Shown: positions 35,182 through 44,799 of the stretch, one piece after another | How the letters are laid out: the number at the start of each line of letters is the position of its first letter | Position numbering within the stretch: position 1 is the stretch's first letter | From: Chitinophagaceae bacterium | GTDB taxonomy: Bacteria > Bacteroidota > Bacteroidia > Chitinophagales > UBA10324 | Length of the DNA: 54,305 nt | Reading direction: 5' to 3' | Assembly: GCA_947474435.1 (NCBI GenBank) | Contig: CANJII010000023.1 | Coordinates: 1 to 54,305 of the forward strand | The notes under the pieces: generated by a model | Database searches by the model: none | What the model was told of the DNA's origin: nothing | Seen by the model: the letters and a program-made list of their open reading frames with translations, nothing else | Translations under genes and position numbers: made by a program

Positions 35182-37145
35182 TTAAACTCTCGGTCATCAT
35201 TGTCAACTACAATGTCAAGTTCTTTTTAGAGCAGGTATTGCTGTCGGTGCGCAAAGCTTCGCCCAATCTTTCAGTGGAAATTTTTGTGGTTGATAATCAT
35301 TCGGTAGATGGCTCAGTGCAGATGGTGAAAGAAAAATTCGCTGAAATAATTCTGATTGAAAATAATGACAACACCGGTTTCGCAAAAGCAAATAACCAGG
35401 CAATTCGATTAGCGAAGGGCGAATATGTTTTACTGCTGAATCCCGACACAGTTGTTGAAGAAGATACTTTTGAAAAGTGTGTTGCCTTCATGGATGCACA
35501 TGCTGATGCAGGTGCACTCGGCGTGAAAATGCTCGATGGTTCCGGTAATTTTTTACCAGAATCGAAACGCGGATTTCCAACGCCTATGGTTGCTTTCTTC
35601 AAAGCGTTTGGCTTCACAAAATTTTTTCCGAAGTCAAAAACTTTTGCGCACTACTATCTCGGAAATTTATCTCCGGATGAAAATCATGAAGTGGAAGTAT
35701 TAGCCGGAGCATTCATGTTGCTCAGAAAAAAAGTATTGGATGAAATCGGTTTGCTCGACGAATCTTTTTTCATGTACGGCGAAGACATAGACCTGTCGTA
35801 TCGCGTAATAAAAGCAGGATATAAAAATTATTATCTCGCCGACACACGCATTATTCACTACAAAGGCGAGAGCACTAAGAAGGGTTCGCTCAATTATGTG
35901 CGCATGTTTTACATGGCGATGATCATTTTCGCACGCAAACATTTTTCGCAAGGCAGCGCAAGTGGATTAATATTTATGCTGAATGTGGCCATTTATTTCC
36001 GGGCAACTCTTGCTCTTATCAACCGGTTACTCAATGCGATTGCGGCACCTGCGCTTGATGCAATTGGCTTGTATGCCGCCATGCTTTTCTTCAAGGAATT
36101 GTGGGAGACAAAAGTGAAAGCAACGGAAGGCGTGAGTTATCCGCCTCAATATATTTTCATCATTGTGCCTGCATATATCATTGTGTGGTTGCTTAGTATT
36201 TTTTTCAGTGGCGGTTACGACCGCAACTCGAAACCAGGAAAAATTATTCGCGGTTTAGTTATTGGCACATTAATTATTGCTGCGGTTTATGGTTTCTTGG
36301 ATGACTCGCTTCGCTTCTCGCGTGGAATGATTTTGCTGGGATTTGTTTTCGGAGTTTTCTTTCTCACTGGCTGGAGATTCATCAGGCATTATTTCCGGTT
36401 CCGAAATTTTGGTTGGGGCGAAGAGTTTCAGCGCAAGATTGTAATAGCAGGCAGTTATGTGGAAGGAAAAAGAGTTTATCAGTTGCTGAACAATGCAAGA
36501 ATAAATTTTCAGCACTTGGGCTTTGTGTTGCCCGATGCAGAATCGTATCCAAACGAACTGCGCGAAGAAGAGCGGCTCGGCCATTTGAATCAGTTGACAG
36601 ATTTGGTGGAACTCTATCGTCCCGATGAAATTATTTTTTGTTCAAAAGACATTTCGTCGCAGCAAATCATCAGTCAGATGGCGGCTATCGGCAGCAAGGT
36701 GGATTATAAAATTGTTCCAGAGGAAAGTTTGAGTGTGATTGGTTCGGGTTCGAAAGACACAAACGGTGAACTCTATACCATTGACATCAGTATGGAAATT
36801 GATTTACCCAATAACAGACGAAATAAAAGATTGCTCGATGTAGTGGTTTGCTTTTTCCTTCTCGTCACTATTCCGTTTCAAATCATTTTTATAAAAAATA
36901 TTTTCGGACTGATTGGAAATCTATTCTCAGTCTTGGTTGGAAAAAAGACATGGGTTGGATATGCTGGCTCGCAATTTTCTTCTCTGCCAATAATTAAAAA
37001 AGGAATTTTGAATTCTTCTGACGGACTTTCTAAAATTCCATCCGAAGATGCGCTTAATCGGTTGAATTTATTGTATGCGAGAAATTATACATCTGCAAAA
37101 GATTTAGAAATTATTCTGAAAGCATATCGGAATCTCGGGCGATAA
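35178..37145 (+). CDS. GT2 glycosyltransferase fused to a membrane and CoA-binding-like region
   Basis: 655 residues. Residues 1-250 are a GT-A family 2 glycosyltransferase of the rhamnosyltransferase type: SVIIVNYNVKFFL, VVDNHSVDGS, LLNPDTVVEEDT and the acceptor-site FFMYGEDIDLSYR. From about 275 to 410 come several helices, then a Rossmann-like section KIVIAGSYVEGKRV with FVLPDAE. This resembles the NAD/CoA-binding domain of polyprenyl sugar-phosphate transferases. A terminal helix near 555-575 and a short tail follow; the catalytic half of a sugar-phosphate transferase is not present. It probably makes cell-surface polysaccharide. The 4-bp overlap with recR suggests co-transcription. Confidence 0.8.
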   Translation: MIKLSVIIVNYNVKFFLEQVLLSVRKASPNLSVEIFVVDNHSVDGSVQMVKEKFAEIILIENNDNTGFAKANNQAIRLAKGEYVLLLNPDTVVEEDTFEKCVAFMDAHADAGALGVKMLDGSGNFLPESKRGFPTPMVAFFKAFGFTKFFPKSKTFAHYYLGNLSPDENHEVEVLAGAFMLLRKKVLDEIGLLDESFFMYGEDIDLSYRVIKAGYKNYYLADTRIIHYKGESTKKGSLNYVRMFYMAMIIFARKHFSQGSASGLIFMLNVAIYFRATLALINRLLNAIAAPALDAIGLYAAMLFFKELWETKVKATEGVSYPPQYIFIIVPAYIIVWLLSIFFSGGYDRNSKPGKIIRGLVIGTLIIAAVYGFLDDSLRFSRGMILLGFVFGVFFLTGWRFIRHYFRFRNFGWGEEFQRKIVIAGSYVEGKRVYQLLNNARINFQHLGFVLPDAESYPNELREEERLGHLNQLTDLVELYRPDEIIFCSKDISSQQIISQMAAIGSKVDYKIVPEESLSVIGSGSKDTNGELYTIDISMEIDLPNNRRNKRLLDVVVCFFLLVTIPFQIIFIKNIFGLIGNLFSVLVGKKTWVGYAGSQFSSLPIIKKGILNSSDGLSKIPSEDALNRLNLLYARNYTSAKDLEIILKAYRNLGR

Positions 37146-37267
37146 TCGTATTTTCAAATTGTTGGTAAGCACGCATTTTCTGTGGATAGCCTGTGATTAA
37201 ATATTTTACCGGCAGAATCTTTTTACTCTAAAACCAAAACTTACATTTGACTTCTAAAAAAAATAAT

Positions 37268-37666
37268 ATGGCACTCGAATTAATTGGAAAACTCATTCAG
37301 GTAAACCAGGAAATAGTCGGCAAAAGCGCGCGTGGCGACTGGAAAAAACGCGATATGATTGTTGAAACAATTGAACAATTTCCTAAAAAAGTATGTATCA
37401 GTTGCTTTGGCGATAAAGCCGATCAGGTAGCAAATTACCAACCCGGAACCGAATTAAGAATTGCTTTCAATCTTGAATCAAGAGAATTTAACAGCAAGTG
37501 GTACTCCGATATCAAAGCATGGAAAATTGATTTGAGCAGCGGTGCATCTTCAAACAGTAGCTCAAACAATAACAGTTACAATCAAGCGGCTCCCTCATAC
37601 AGCAATCAGGCAACTCCGTCATCAATGCCTGCCGCTTCAAACGGCAATGATGATTTACCGTTTTAG
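37268..37666 (+). CDS. DUF3127 protein with SSB-like acidic tail
   Basis: 132 residues from the ATG at 37268; an upstream in-frame TTG at 37247 only adds seven residues. Residues about 1-85 form the DUF3127 domain, an OB-fold-like module common in Bacteroidota: LELIGKLIQVNQEI, GDWKKRDMIVET, WYSDIKAWKI. A Ser/Asn/Gln-rich linker then leads to the tip NGNDDLPF, which mimics the DDDIPF end of single-stranded DNA-binding proteins. That end recruits repair and replication proteins, so a nucleic-acid role is possible (inference). A strong terminator follows. Confidence 0.85.
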   Translation: MALELIGKLIQVNQEIVGKSARGDWKKRDMIVETIEQFPKKVCISCFGDKADQVANYQPGTELRIAFNLESREFNSKWYSDIKAWKIDLSSGASSNSSSNNNSYNQAAPSYSNQATPSSMPAASNGNDDLPF

Positions 37667-37693
37667 TTAAATAAGATTTTTTAGTTTTAAAAG

Positions 37694-37731
37694 AAATTCC
37701 ATCTTGCCAATGGCGAGATGGAATTTTTTTT
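37694..37731 (+). terminator. Rho-independent terminator after the DUF3127 gene
   Basis: An 11-bp perfect stem (37694-37704 with 37716-37726) continues with one T-G and three GC pairs to an AAT loop and ends in eight T. It lies 27 bp after the stop. Confidence 0.92.
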
Positions 37732-37765
37732 AGTACCAGTAAGTCGAGTTAACCTTTATGAATTA

Positions 37766-38852
37766 TTATCGATTAATCAGAATTTTTTTTCTGATAATTC
37801 CACTCGTTGTTTTTATCTGAAGAAAATAAATTCCGCTTACGCCTGATGAAAAATCAATTGGTACTTTGCCATGTTGAGCTTGTTGAAACATAGCAGAGAA
37901 AACTTTTTTACCAACCAGGTTTATGATTTCAATGTTTTCAATTTGCAATGAATTGGAAATTTCAAGAGTGAAAATTCCATTGTTCGGATTTGGAATTACC
38001 TGAACTGATTCATTTGTATTAACCGAAATTATTCCGTCTGCATTTCCTACTACTGCTGAATCGCAAACTGAACAACCATTCGCATCGGTAACACAAACAA
38101 CATAAGTGCCGGGGTCAAGATCGATAATTGGATTATCAATACTACCGATATTCCATTGAATAGTATATGGTGGAGTTCCGCCTCCGGTTATAAAAACAGT
38201 TGCTGAACCATTGTGGCAAGTAGCGCAACTTACATCAACATGACTGACTGTAATTGTTGGCCCTGTTTGTAATGCAAACAGCATTTACCACTGTAGTATC
38301 ATCTGTGCAACCGTGATTATTTGTAACAATTAAAGTTGCGCAAAAACATCCCCCTAATGCCGCATAAGTATGAGTAAAATTTGCACTGGTGATATGCGAT
38401 CCATCACACACATCCCAATCATAACTCAACGATGATGAACCTGCTCCAGCTTGTGAGCAGTTTGAATTAAAATTTATTGGAGTTAACGCACAAGCTGAAT
38501 CGGGACTAACAGTAAAACATGCAACCGGATTACAGTAAATTGGAACAGTTTCGGTATGCGTACAAGCTCCACTATTAATTATCAATGTCACCTGTTGGTT
38601 TACATTGCAATTAGGAAAATTGACGATTCCTGGATTTTGCTGCGAGTGAAATTGAGGTATTGCACCCGGACCAAAATCCCATTGCCAATCGGTTGCGCCA
38701 ACTGATGCATCAGAAAAAATCAATGTAATGCCCGCACAATGGGCAGCACCTACAGGAAATTCAGAATATGTAAAATCGCACGGTTGCGCCATTATATAAT
38801 TCGAAATAAACAGCAACGCAATAATTTTTATTGAAATGTAAAGTGTTTTCAT
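37766..38852 (-). pseudogene. Frameshifted T9SS protein with PKD and SprB-like repeats
   Basis: The first minus-strand frame (38852-38235) has a signal peptide (ends IMAQ) and PKD-type domains (WQWDFGPG, YDWDVCDGS). The second frame (38284-37766) holds an SprB-like repeat (GGGTPPYTIQW, CVTDANGCS) and a T9SS sorting domain (VIPNPNNGIFTL, GIYFLQI, KKILINR) but no signal peptide. They overlap by 50 bp; removing one G from the CCC run at 38261-38263 (plus-strand numbering) joins them smoothly as VCITNRPTITVSHVD. The protein is probably a secreted surface protein. Real pseudogene or one-base error cannot be separated here. Confidence 0.85.
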
Positions 38853-38950
38853 TCGAAGAATTTTATAGGATGAAGAATCAAATTATTCTTCCTAAAGATA
38901 GAATTTATATTAACCGTAGATGAAAATATTTATTCAGAAAATTAAAAATT

Positions 38951-38982
38951 AAAAAGCCACTCTCGTTTTTGAGAGCGGCTTT
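38951..38982 (-). terminator. Terminator of the metalloprotease gene
   Basis: Stem AAAGCC/GGCTTT plus CTCTC/GAGAG with one mismatch between them and loop GTTTTT. Read leftward it ends in a T-run. It lies 52 bp beyond the stop of the T9SS protease. Confidence 0.75.
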
Positions 38983-39033
38983 CAATTGAAAAAATATTTT
39001 AAAATCAGTAGCTAAAACAAAAAACTAAAAAAT

Positions 39034-41418
39034 TTATTCCTTAATAAAACTCTTCACCTGTTTATTTCCATTTTCATCTTGCATTGAAATAAAATAAACT
39101 CCGGCAGTAAGTGCACTCACATCAAATTTATAATTCGTTGAAAGCAATTCAAGATTGGTTGCCGATTGGCTGATAATTATTCTTCCCAGTACATCTGAAA
39201 CTGTAATCATCACCGACAAATCTGTTTTTTCTTTTTGTTTTATAATTAATTGTTGTGTAACCGGGTTCGGATAAAAATCAAAATCCTGTACGATAATATT
39301 TCCTCCTGTTCCACCTTGTGATGTATCTGCAGTTGTGATGAAAACCGATTTAGCGCTGTTAAGCGAACAATTTGCTTTCACGCGCCAGTCATATGAAGTG
39401 CTGGGAATTAATCCGGTCACATATAAATTATTGTAGAACGATGTTCCTGCTAAAATGTAAGTTGGTGTTCCGGTTACACGATAGTAAACCGAATAATAGG
39501 CTGCTCCTGCAACAGCGGTCCACGATAAGTAAGCCCATGTGCCACCAATGTATTGCGCAGTCAATCCTGTTGGCTTAATGCATGATGTTGCAGGAGTTGA
39601 AAATGTTGCAACAGTTGTGTACTGCGAACAATTTGCTTTCACCCGCCACTTGTAAGTTACAGAACCAAATAAACCTGTCAATGCATAAAAATTATTTGTA
39701 GTAACTCCTGCAGTAGTCCAGGTTGAAGTAATTGATAAACGATATTGCACTACATAATTTGTTGCACCAGCAACAGCAGTCCAGTTTAATTGCGCGCTGG
39801 TTGTTGTGATACTTGTTACGGTTAAATTCGTTGGTTTAACACAAGTGTAATTGGTAGTGGTAAAGTTTCCATTGGCTGTAAAATTTGAACAATCAGTTTT
39901 TACATGCCAGTTGTAAGCTGTATTTACATTCAAATTGGTTAATGAAACCGATGTGGAAGAAGTATTGCCGGCAGAAATCCATGAGGTGGAAGCAGCAGTT
40001 TTATATTCAACTGAATAATTGGTTACACCTGCCACAGGGTTCCAATTCAGCGTAGCAGTACTTGCGCTTAAACCTGAAACTGATAAACCTGTAGGAACTA
40101 TTCCGGTGGCACTCACACAATTAGCTGCAATGGTTCTTGCGCGAATTAAATCGCCGGGCTGTGTACCGAATCCATTGTTAAAATTTATTCCTACACCACC
40201 AACTAAGTGACAATAACTCATGACTGTTCCTCCGTTTGTTGGAACCGGGCCATCAGCACAACCACCTTCAGATGGGTAACCTGCAGTTGGCCCGCAATTA
40301 TCAATTGGCCCTCCGGTCCATGAACAATTGTGTGTGTGCGGTGAACCGAAATTGTGTCCCATTTCATGCGTAATAACTTCCACGCTCCACGAATAAGTCG
40401 GAACATTGGAATATGAATTATAAACCATGCTCACTGCAAAATTGGAGTACTGCGAACACAATACATTCAACCATGCAACACCTCCACCCAAACTTCTGGT
40501 ACTTAAAAAATGACCAAGATTAGCTGTAGTGAAAGGTGAATGAGAAGAAGCAAAAGGTGAGAGCAGTGCGCTTGCAGTTGAGTATGAAACAAAAGGGTCG
40601 GTAACTGTCCACACATAAATTGATTGGATGGTTACAACAATATTTTCATTGGCATACATGGTTGCAACCTGACTGAATAAACCTGTTACATAATTTACCA
40701 CATTGGTCACATCGCTTCCTTTATCCAAGTACATCTGGTAGTCGCACTCGAAGTAAACCGATACTTCCTTGCAACCAACTCCGCGGTCAATGGTATTTGT
40801 TTCAATCTGATAATTAGAATCATCGGTTCCGCAATTCATTGCAGGATAATAGTTTGACTTCGTAGAATTATAAATTACATAATCATCAGATTCATCGTTC
40901 AATTTTCCAATGGTAAATGTGCCTTCACTGTTCGTAAACATGCCAATCATTTCATTCCGGAAAATGCTGATGGTTGCGGTTGAATTTTCATCTCCCTTAA
41001 TTATTCCACGATAAAAAACGCCAGGAGAATAATTATATCTCCTCGTTCCACTTGCTGATTTTGTTGCGACATTAAAATCAGAAGTCAGAATATTTACTTC
41101 AGCTAATTGCAGAATAACAGTTGAATTATTGGTGGAAGGAATTTCCAGTTCCATGGTTGCAGGTTCATCGCTCGCAACTGAATTTAGTGCATCGGGCAAC
41201 AATGAAACTTTCACCATCTCACCGAAAATCGGGTCAATTTTTTTTTCGCGTAAATCAGAATTAAAAACTTTGTAAGAAGGAAATACTTCTTCGCGCGGAG
41301 TAGCTGCAACCTGCTGCATCCACTTTGAAATATTATTGGTGTTTTGCGCAAACGAAAAATTAATTGCTACAATCATTATCATGAAAGCAGCAGCAAGTAA
41401 CCGTGTAGTTTTTATCAT
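39034..41418 (-). CDS. T9SS-secreted reprolysin-like zinc metalloprotease with three FnIII repeats
   Basis: 794 residues. Signal peptide 1-25 (ends SFAQ). The catalytic part holds the metzincin zinc motif HEMGHNFGSPH (His351, Glu352, His355, His361) and a Met-turn at GTVMSYC (Met400), as in M12B/reprolysin-like enzymes. Three fibronectin-III-like repeats follow at about 445-525, 530-615 and 620-705, each with an LNW/LSW and Y-W-R-V-K pattern. A T9SS sorting domain (FYPNPVTQQLII, GVYFISM, KSFIKE) is at about 718-794. It is a secreted, cell-surface-attached protease. It has its own terminator and lies opposite to cysS. Confidence 0.92.
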   Translation of the reverse strand: MIKTTRLLAAAFMIMIVAINFSFAQNTNNISKWMQQVAATPREEVFPSYKVFNSDLREKKIDPIFGEMVKVSLLPDALNSVASDEPATMELEIPSTNNSTVILQLAEVNILTSDFNVATKSASGTRRYNYSPGVFYRGIIKGDENSTATISIFRNEMIGMFTNSEGTFTIGKLNDESDDYVIYNSTKSNYYPAMNCGTDDSNYQIETNTIDRGVGCKEVSVYFECDYQMYLDKGSDVTNVVNYVTGLFSQVATMYANENIVVTIQSIYVWTVTDPFVSYSTASALLSPFASSHSPFTTANLGHFLSTRSLGGGVAWLNVLCSQYSNFAVSMVYNSYSNVPTYSWSVEVITHEMGHNFGSPHTHNCSWTGGPIDNCGPTAGYPSEGGCADGPVPTNGGTVMSYCHLVGGVGINFNNGFGTQPGDLIRARTIAANCVSATGIVPTGLSVSGLSASTATLNWNPVAGVTNYSVEYKTAASTSWISAGNTSSTSVSLTNLNVNTAYNWHVKTDCSNFTANGNFTTTNYTCVKPTNLTVTSITTTSAQLNWTAVAGATNYVVQYRLSITSTWTTAGVTTNNFYALTGLFGSVTYKWRVKANCSQYTTVATFSTPATSCIKPTGLTAQYIGGTWAYLSWTAVAGAAYYSVYYRVTGTPTYILAGTSFYNNLYVTGLIPSTSYDWRVKANCSLNSAKSVFITTADTSQGGTGGNIIVQDFDFYPNPVTQQLIIKQKEKTDLSVMITVSDVLGRIIISQSATNLELLSTNYKFDVSALTAGVYFISMQDENGNKQVKSFIKE

Positions 41419-41620
41419 GTATTAAAATTTGTTTTTAAAAATTCAGATTGAAAACAGTACTAATCTTTATTAATTACTATTTCAAGTTTAGAAAATTTTT
41501 CAGCGCAACAACAATGTTTTGTATTAACGGAAAAAATAAGAATGAGGCTTATTACGAACAAACCGAAACTTTTGTTTTGTATTTAAAGAGGCAGAATATT
41601 TTCTGCTCGCAAAACCGAAT

Positions 41621-41628
41621 TATTTTCG
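41621..41628 (+). promoter_or_regulatory. -7-like element for cysS
   Basis: TATTTTCG ends 8 bp before the chosen cysS ATG at 41637, the same octamer and near-same spacing as at recR. Its position inside the apparent 189-bp N-terminal extension of the frame supports the downstream start. Confidence 0.5.
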
Positions 41629-41636
41629 CAACCGAT

Positions 41637-43133
41637 ATGAGTCAACTTACCATCACCAATAGCTTCACAAGAGCGAAAGAAATTTTTGACCCGTTACACG
41701 CGCCTCATGTGGGCATGTATGTGTGCGGCCCCACTGTGAGCGGCGAAACACACTTGGGTCACGCGCGACCTTACATCACTTTCGATGTGGTGTTTCGTTA
41801 CCTGAAATATCTCGGATACAAGGTGCGCTATGTGCGCAACATTACCGATGCCGGTCACTTTGAAGAAGAAGGTCGCGAGGCAGAAGATAAAGTAGCCAAC
41901 AAAGCGAAGCTCGAAATGCTGGAGCCAATGGAGCTCGTTACTAAGTACACCAACATTTATCACGACATGATGGCGCTACTCAATACCGAGCGACCATCCA
42001 TTGAGCCAACTGCAACCGGACACATTGTGGAGCAGATTGAAATGATAAAAGATTTAATGGCGAAAGGTTTTGCCTATGAAGCAAACGGCTCGGTTTATTT
42101 TGATGTGCTGAAGTATGCGAAGACAAATGATTACGGAAAACTGAGCGGACGAATTCTGGATGATATGATTGCCGGTTCGCGCGAACTGGAAAATCAGGAG
42201 GAGAAAAGAAATGCCGCCGACTTTGCGCTCTGGAAAAAAGCAGCACCCGAACACATCATGCAATGGAATTCGCCGTGGGGAATGGGTTTTCCCGGATGGC
42301 ACATTGAGTGCTCGGCAATGGCAACGAAGTATCTCGGAACCACCTTCGATATTCATGGCGGCGGAATGGATTTACAATTTCCGCATCACGAAAGTGAAAT
42401 TGCGCAATCGAGTATTTCGAACGGAAAACCGCCTGTGAAGTACTGGATGCACAATAACATGATTACCGTAATGGGTAAAAAAATGGGGAAGAGTTATGGC
42501 AACACCATTACCCTGAACGAAATGTTTACTGGTGCACACGCTTTGCTCGAACAACCCTATTCTCCAATGACGGTTCGCTTTTTCATTTTGCAAACACATT
42601 ACCGCAGCACACTTGATTTCACCAACATGGGATTGCAGGCAGCGGAAAAAGGTTTGCAAAGATTGATGAATGCAAATGCGATTTTGAAAGCGATGAATTA
42701 TGATGTTGTTGGTCAGGCGACCAACAACGGCGGTAGCGCGGAAGATGAAGCAGTAAAAAAATTAATTGCCGACCTGCACGACCAGATGAATGATGATTTG
42801 AACACGGCAATGGTGATGGCAACGCTGTTTGAACTGAGCGGAAAAATAAATGCGTGGAAGAATGGGCAGCAGCAAATGAGTGTTACACCTGAAACTTTCC
42901 AATTGCTGAAAAAAACTTTTTATGATTTCACCGAAGTGATTCTTGGTTTGAAGGATGAAACCGCCGCCGACAATTCGAACATGGATGATGTGATGCAGTT
43001 GGTTATCTCTCTTCGCAAGCAAGCGCGTGAGAAAAAAGATTTTGCCACCTCCGATATTATTCGTGATGAATTATTGAAAGCAGGCATTCAACTGAAGGAT
43101 AGCAAGGATGGAACGAGTTGGGGGAAGAGTTAG
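41637..43133 (+). CDS. cysS: Cysteine--tRNA ligase
   Basis: 498 residues from the ATG at 41637. Charges tRNA-Cys. Class I signatures: HLGHAR (HIGH box, from residue 39) and KMGKS (282-286). The four zinc ligands are Cys30, Cys225, His250 and Glu254, in family spacing. The open frame extends 189 bp further upstream, but those 63 residues are not family-like and include a promoter-like element. The C-terminal [21 protein letters not shown] is the normal end. GC content is higher than its neighbours. Confidence 0.96.
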   Translation: MSQLTITNSFTRAKEIFDPLHAPHVGMYVCGPTVSGETHLGHARPYITFDVVFRYLKYLGYKVRYVRNITDAGHFEEEGREAEDKVANKAKLEMLEPMELVTKYTNIYHDMMALLNTERPSIEPTATGHIVEQIEMIKDLMAKGFAYEANGSVYFDVLKYAKTNDYGKLSGRILDDMIAGSRELENQEEKRNAADFALWKKAAPEHIMQWNSPWGMGFPGWHIECSAMATKYLGTTFDIHGGGMDLQFPHHESEIAQSSISNGKPPVKYWMHNNMITVMGKKMGKSYGNTITLNEMFTGAHALLEQPYSPMTVRFFILQTHYRSTLDFTNMGLQAAEKGLQRLMNANAILKAMNYDVVGQATNNGGSAEDEAVKKLIADLHDQMNDDLNTAMVMATLFELSGKINAWKNGQQQMSVTPETFQLLKKTFYDFTEVILGLKDETAADNSNMDDVMQLVISLRKQAREKKDFATSDIIRDELLKAGIQLKDSKDGTSWGKS

Positions 43134-43157
43134 GATGATTCGTAATACATTAGATGT

Positions 43158-43916
43158 ATGAGCAGCGCGACAATCCGGAAATATTTTTCAGCAGCGATAT
43201 TATTTTCTGTGCTTGCATTTTTCAATTCGTGTTCGGTGCATTATTTCTCGCCTCAGCGCATTGATGTTTATGGGTTCGATACTTCGAAACAAACAAAAGG
43301 AGTAATTGAACCTTACTTCAATATGCTGAATCTGCATCTTGCGATTGCGCATAGTTTTTCAAAACATATTTATTTCGGAGTTGGAGCACAAGGTGATATG
43401 AAATGGTTGCCTAAGAATTATCAACCAGATACAGCAAGCAATTATTCATCCGGCTCTGTAAATGCATTGGCGGGCTATTTTAAAAAAACAAAGAGTGGTA
43501 ATCTGATTGATATATCAGGCGGATGGGGGTATGAAAAAATGTATTTTGAGAGATCAAAATCATCTGATGGCTGGGGTTATTATGGATACTCTAAAACTTA
43601 CCGAGCACAATACCAAATTCCACATATTCAATTCAGTTATTGCTTTAAAGGAAAATCAAGTGATACTTATTTCACTTTAAGAACTTCCGGAATTTTCAGA
43701 GCTGAAGAAAAGGAAGTTTTTACTGCTACTGAAGCAATTTTATATCGTGTTTATATACCTTATGCCTTGTTGTTCTCTCCTTGCATTCAATTCAATTTCA
43801 GGAATGCAAAAGCAGTTCCTTTTTTCATTACGGCAAACATCAGCACTAAAAAAGGTGAAGGCTCTGTCTTATTTGCGCCTCCCTTTCAAGCAGGAATAAA
43901 ATTTATGATTCATTAA
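43158..43916 (+). CDS. Outer-membrane-type lipoprotein of unknown function
   Basis: 252 residues. Lipoprotein signal: basic start, hydrophobic stretch AAILFSVLAFF, and NSC with Cys25 as the lipid site. The remainder is rich in aromatic and alternating strands (VGAQGDMKWLP, IQFSYCFKG, PCIQFNFRN), like a beta-barrel or beta-sandwich. I do not recognise the family. It follows cysS by 24 bp and precedes another lipoprotein by 9 bp, so these two may be co-expressed. Confidence 0.7.
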   Translation: MSSATIRKYFSAAILFSVLAFFNSCSVHYFSPQRIDVYGFDTSKQTKGVIEPYFNMLNLHLAIAHSFSKHIYFGVGAQGDMKWLPKNYQPDTASNYSSGSVNALAGYFKKTKSGNLIDISGGWGYEKMYFERSKSSDGWGYYGYSKTYRAQYQIPHIQFSYCFKGKSSDTYFTLRTSGIFRAEEKEVFTATEAILYRVYIPYALLFSPCIQFNFRNAKAVPFFITANISTKKGEGSVLFAPPFQAGIKFMIH

Positions 43917-43925
43917 ACAGCATTC

Positions 43926-44594
43926 ATGATAAAAAAAATATCCCTTCTGTTGTTTTCTTTTTGTTTCATTTTTCTTTCGTGCAGAAAGGAATTGGGACGC
44001 GGACCTATCGCCTACATTCCTCAGGAGGTGAAAACATTTTTCAATTATAAACCAGGCAGCTATTGGGTTTATCAGGATAGTATTTCAGGAGATTATGATT
44101 CAGTGGAATGTCAGGAAGTAATTGTTGATACACTTATGTTTACTTATCACGATTGGAAGAATGATGGTAAGTTGAAAGTTGAGTCTTACGAGCTTATGCA
44201 ATTAAACAATATTATTTATCATCCTGATAATTCCTATACTCCCTATAATGGAATAAATATTTCATCGAAATCTGATAGGGCAGTTGATGGTGTTTTTCAA
44301 ATTAAAAGAGAAGATTTTTATGGCCAAAGTTGGTATCTCATTTATCCATTTACTGTTGGAAATCACTTTATTAACGATCAGGCTGATACAGTTGTAATTT
44401 CTGCATTACTCGATCATTACTCAATCAATTCAATGACCTTTGATAGTGTATTGGTTTCTGATGTTCTCTTGAAGCATAATAATTCAGAAAGAAATATGCG
44501 GTACTATTCTGTAAAAGGTATTGGTATTATTCAGATTAAAAGCAGGTATGATACAACCAATTACAAACTGGTGAGTTATCATATTGAATATTAG
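43926..44594 (+). CDS. Lipoprotein of unknown function
   Basis: 222 residues. Lipoprotein signal ISLLLFSFCFIFLSC with Cys20 as the lipid site. The mature part begins with RKELGRGPIAYIPQEVKTFFNYKPGSYWVYQDS, a pattern seen in Bacteroidota lipoproteins of unknown role ('PGSYWVY'). It holds mostly beta strands and a short C-terminal strand SRYDTTNYKLVSY. It lies 9 bp after the preceding lipoprotein gene. Confidence 0.7.
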   Translation: MIKKISLLLFSFCFIFLSCRKELGRGPIAYIPQEVKTFFNYKPGSYWVYQDSISGDYDSVECQEVIVDTLMFTYHDWKNDGKLKVESYELMQLNNIIYHPDNSYTPYNGINISSKSDRAVDGVFQIKREDFYGQSWYLIYPFTVGNHFINDQADTVVISALLDHYSINSMTFDSVLVSDVLLKHNNSERNMRYYSVKGIGIIQIKSRYDTTNYKLVSYHIEY

Positions 44595-44622
44595 TTCTGT
44601 TTAAAATTCAATTTCAGAATTC

Positions 44623-44796
44623 ATGCGCACCATCACCTTCAAATCTTCTTCTGATAAAAAAATGAATCTGCTTATTCGACTGGCGCATGAAATGGGTGTT
44701 GAGATTGTTGTTCCTGATTTGGATGAAGAAGATTTAAGCTGGCTGTTAAAAGACCGGAAGAAAAAACCGGCGAAGAAGGAAAAGAAGAGCAATTAA
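44623..44796 (+). CDS. Small antitoxin-like protein
   Basis: A 57-residue ORF, too short for most gene callers. It reads MRTITFKSSSDKK, then LLIRLAHEMGVEIVV, an acidic DLDEEDL turn and a strongly basic tail. This 'strand plus K/D-rich link plus amphipathic helix' layout resembles small antitoxins of Bacteroidota type II systems, but no toxin follows on the same strand. The minus-strand open frame over the same bases is a shadow. It ends 3 bp before the convergent phosphatase stop. Confidence 0.5.
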   Translation: MRTITFKSSSDKKMNLLIRLAHEMGVEIVVPDLDEEDLSWLLKDRKKKPAKKEKKSN

Positions 44797-44799
44797 ATA

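Noticed and set aside
41448-41636. 63-residue N-terminal extension of cysS
   Set aside because: Not conserved in the family and contains a promoter-like element.
41694-43022. Several minus-strand open frames of 67-100 residues opposite cysS
   Set aside because: They lie inside a well-supported coding gene and look like composition-driven shadows without domains or start context.
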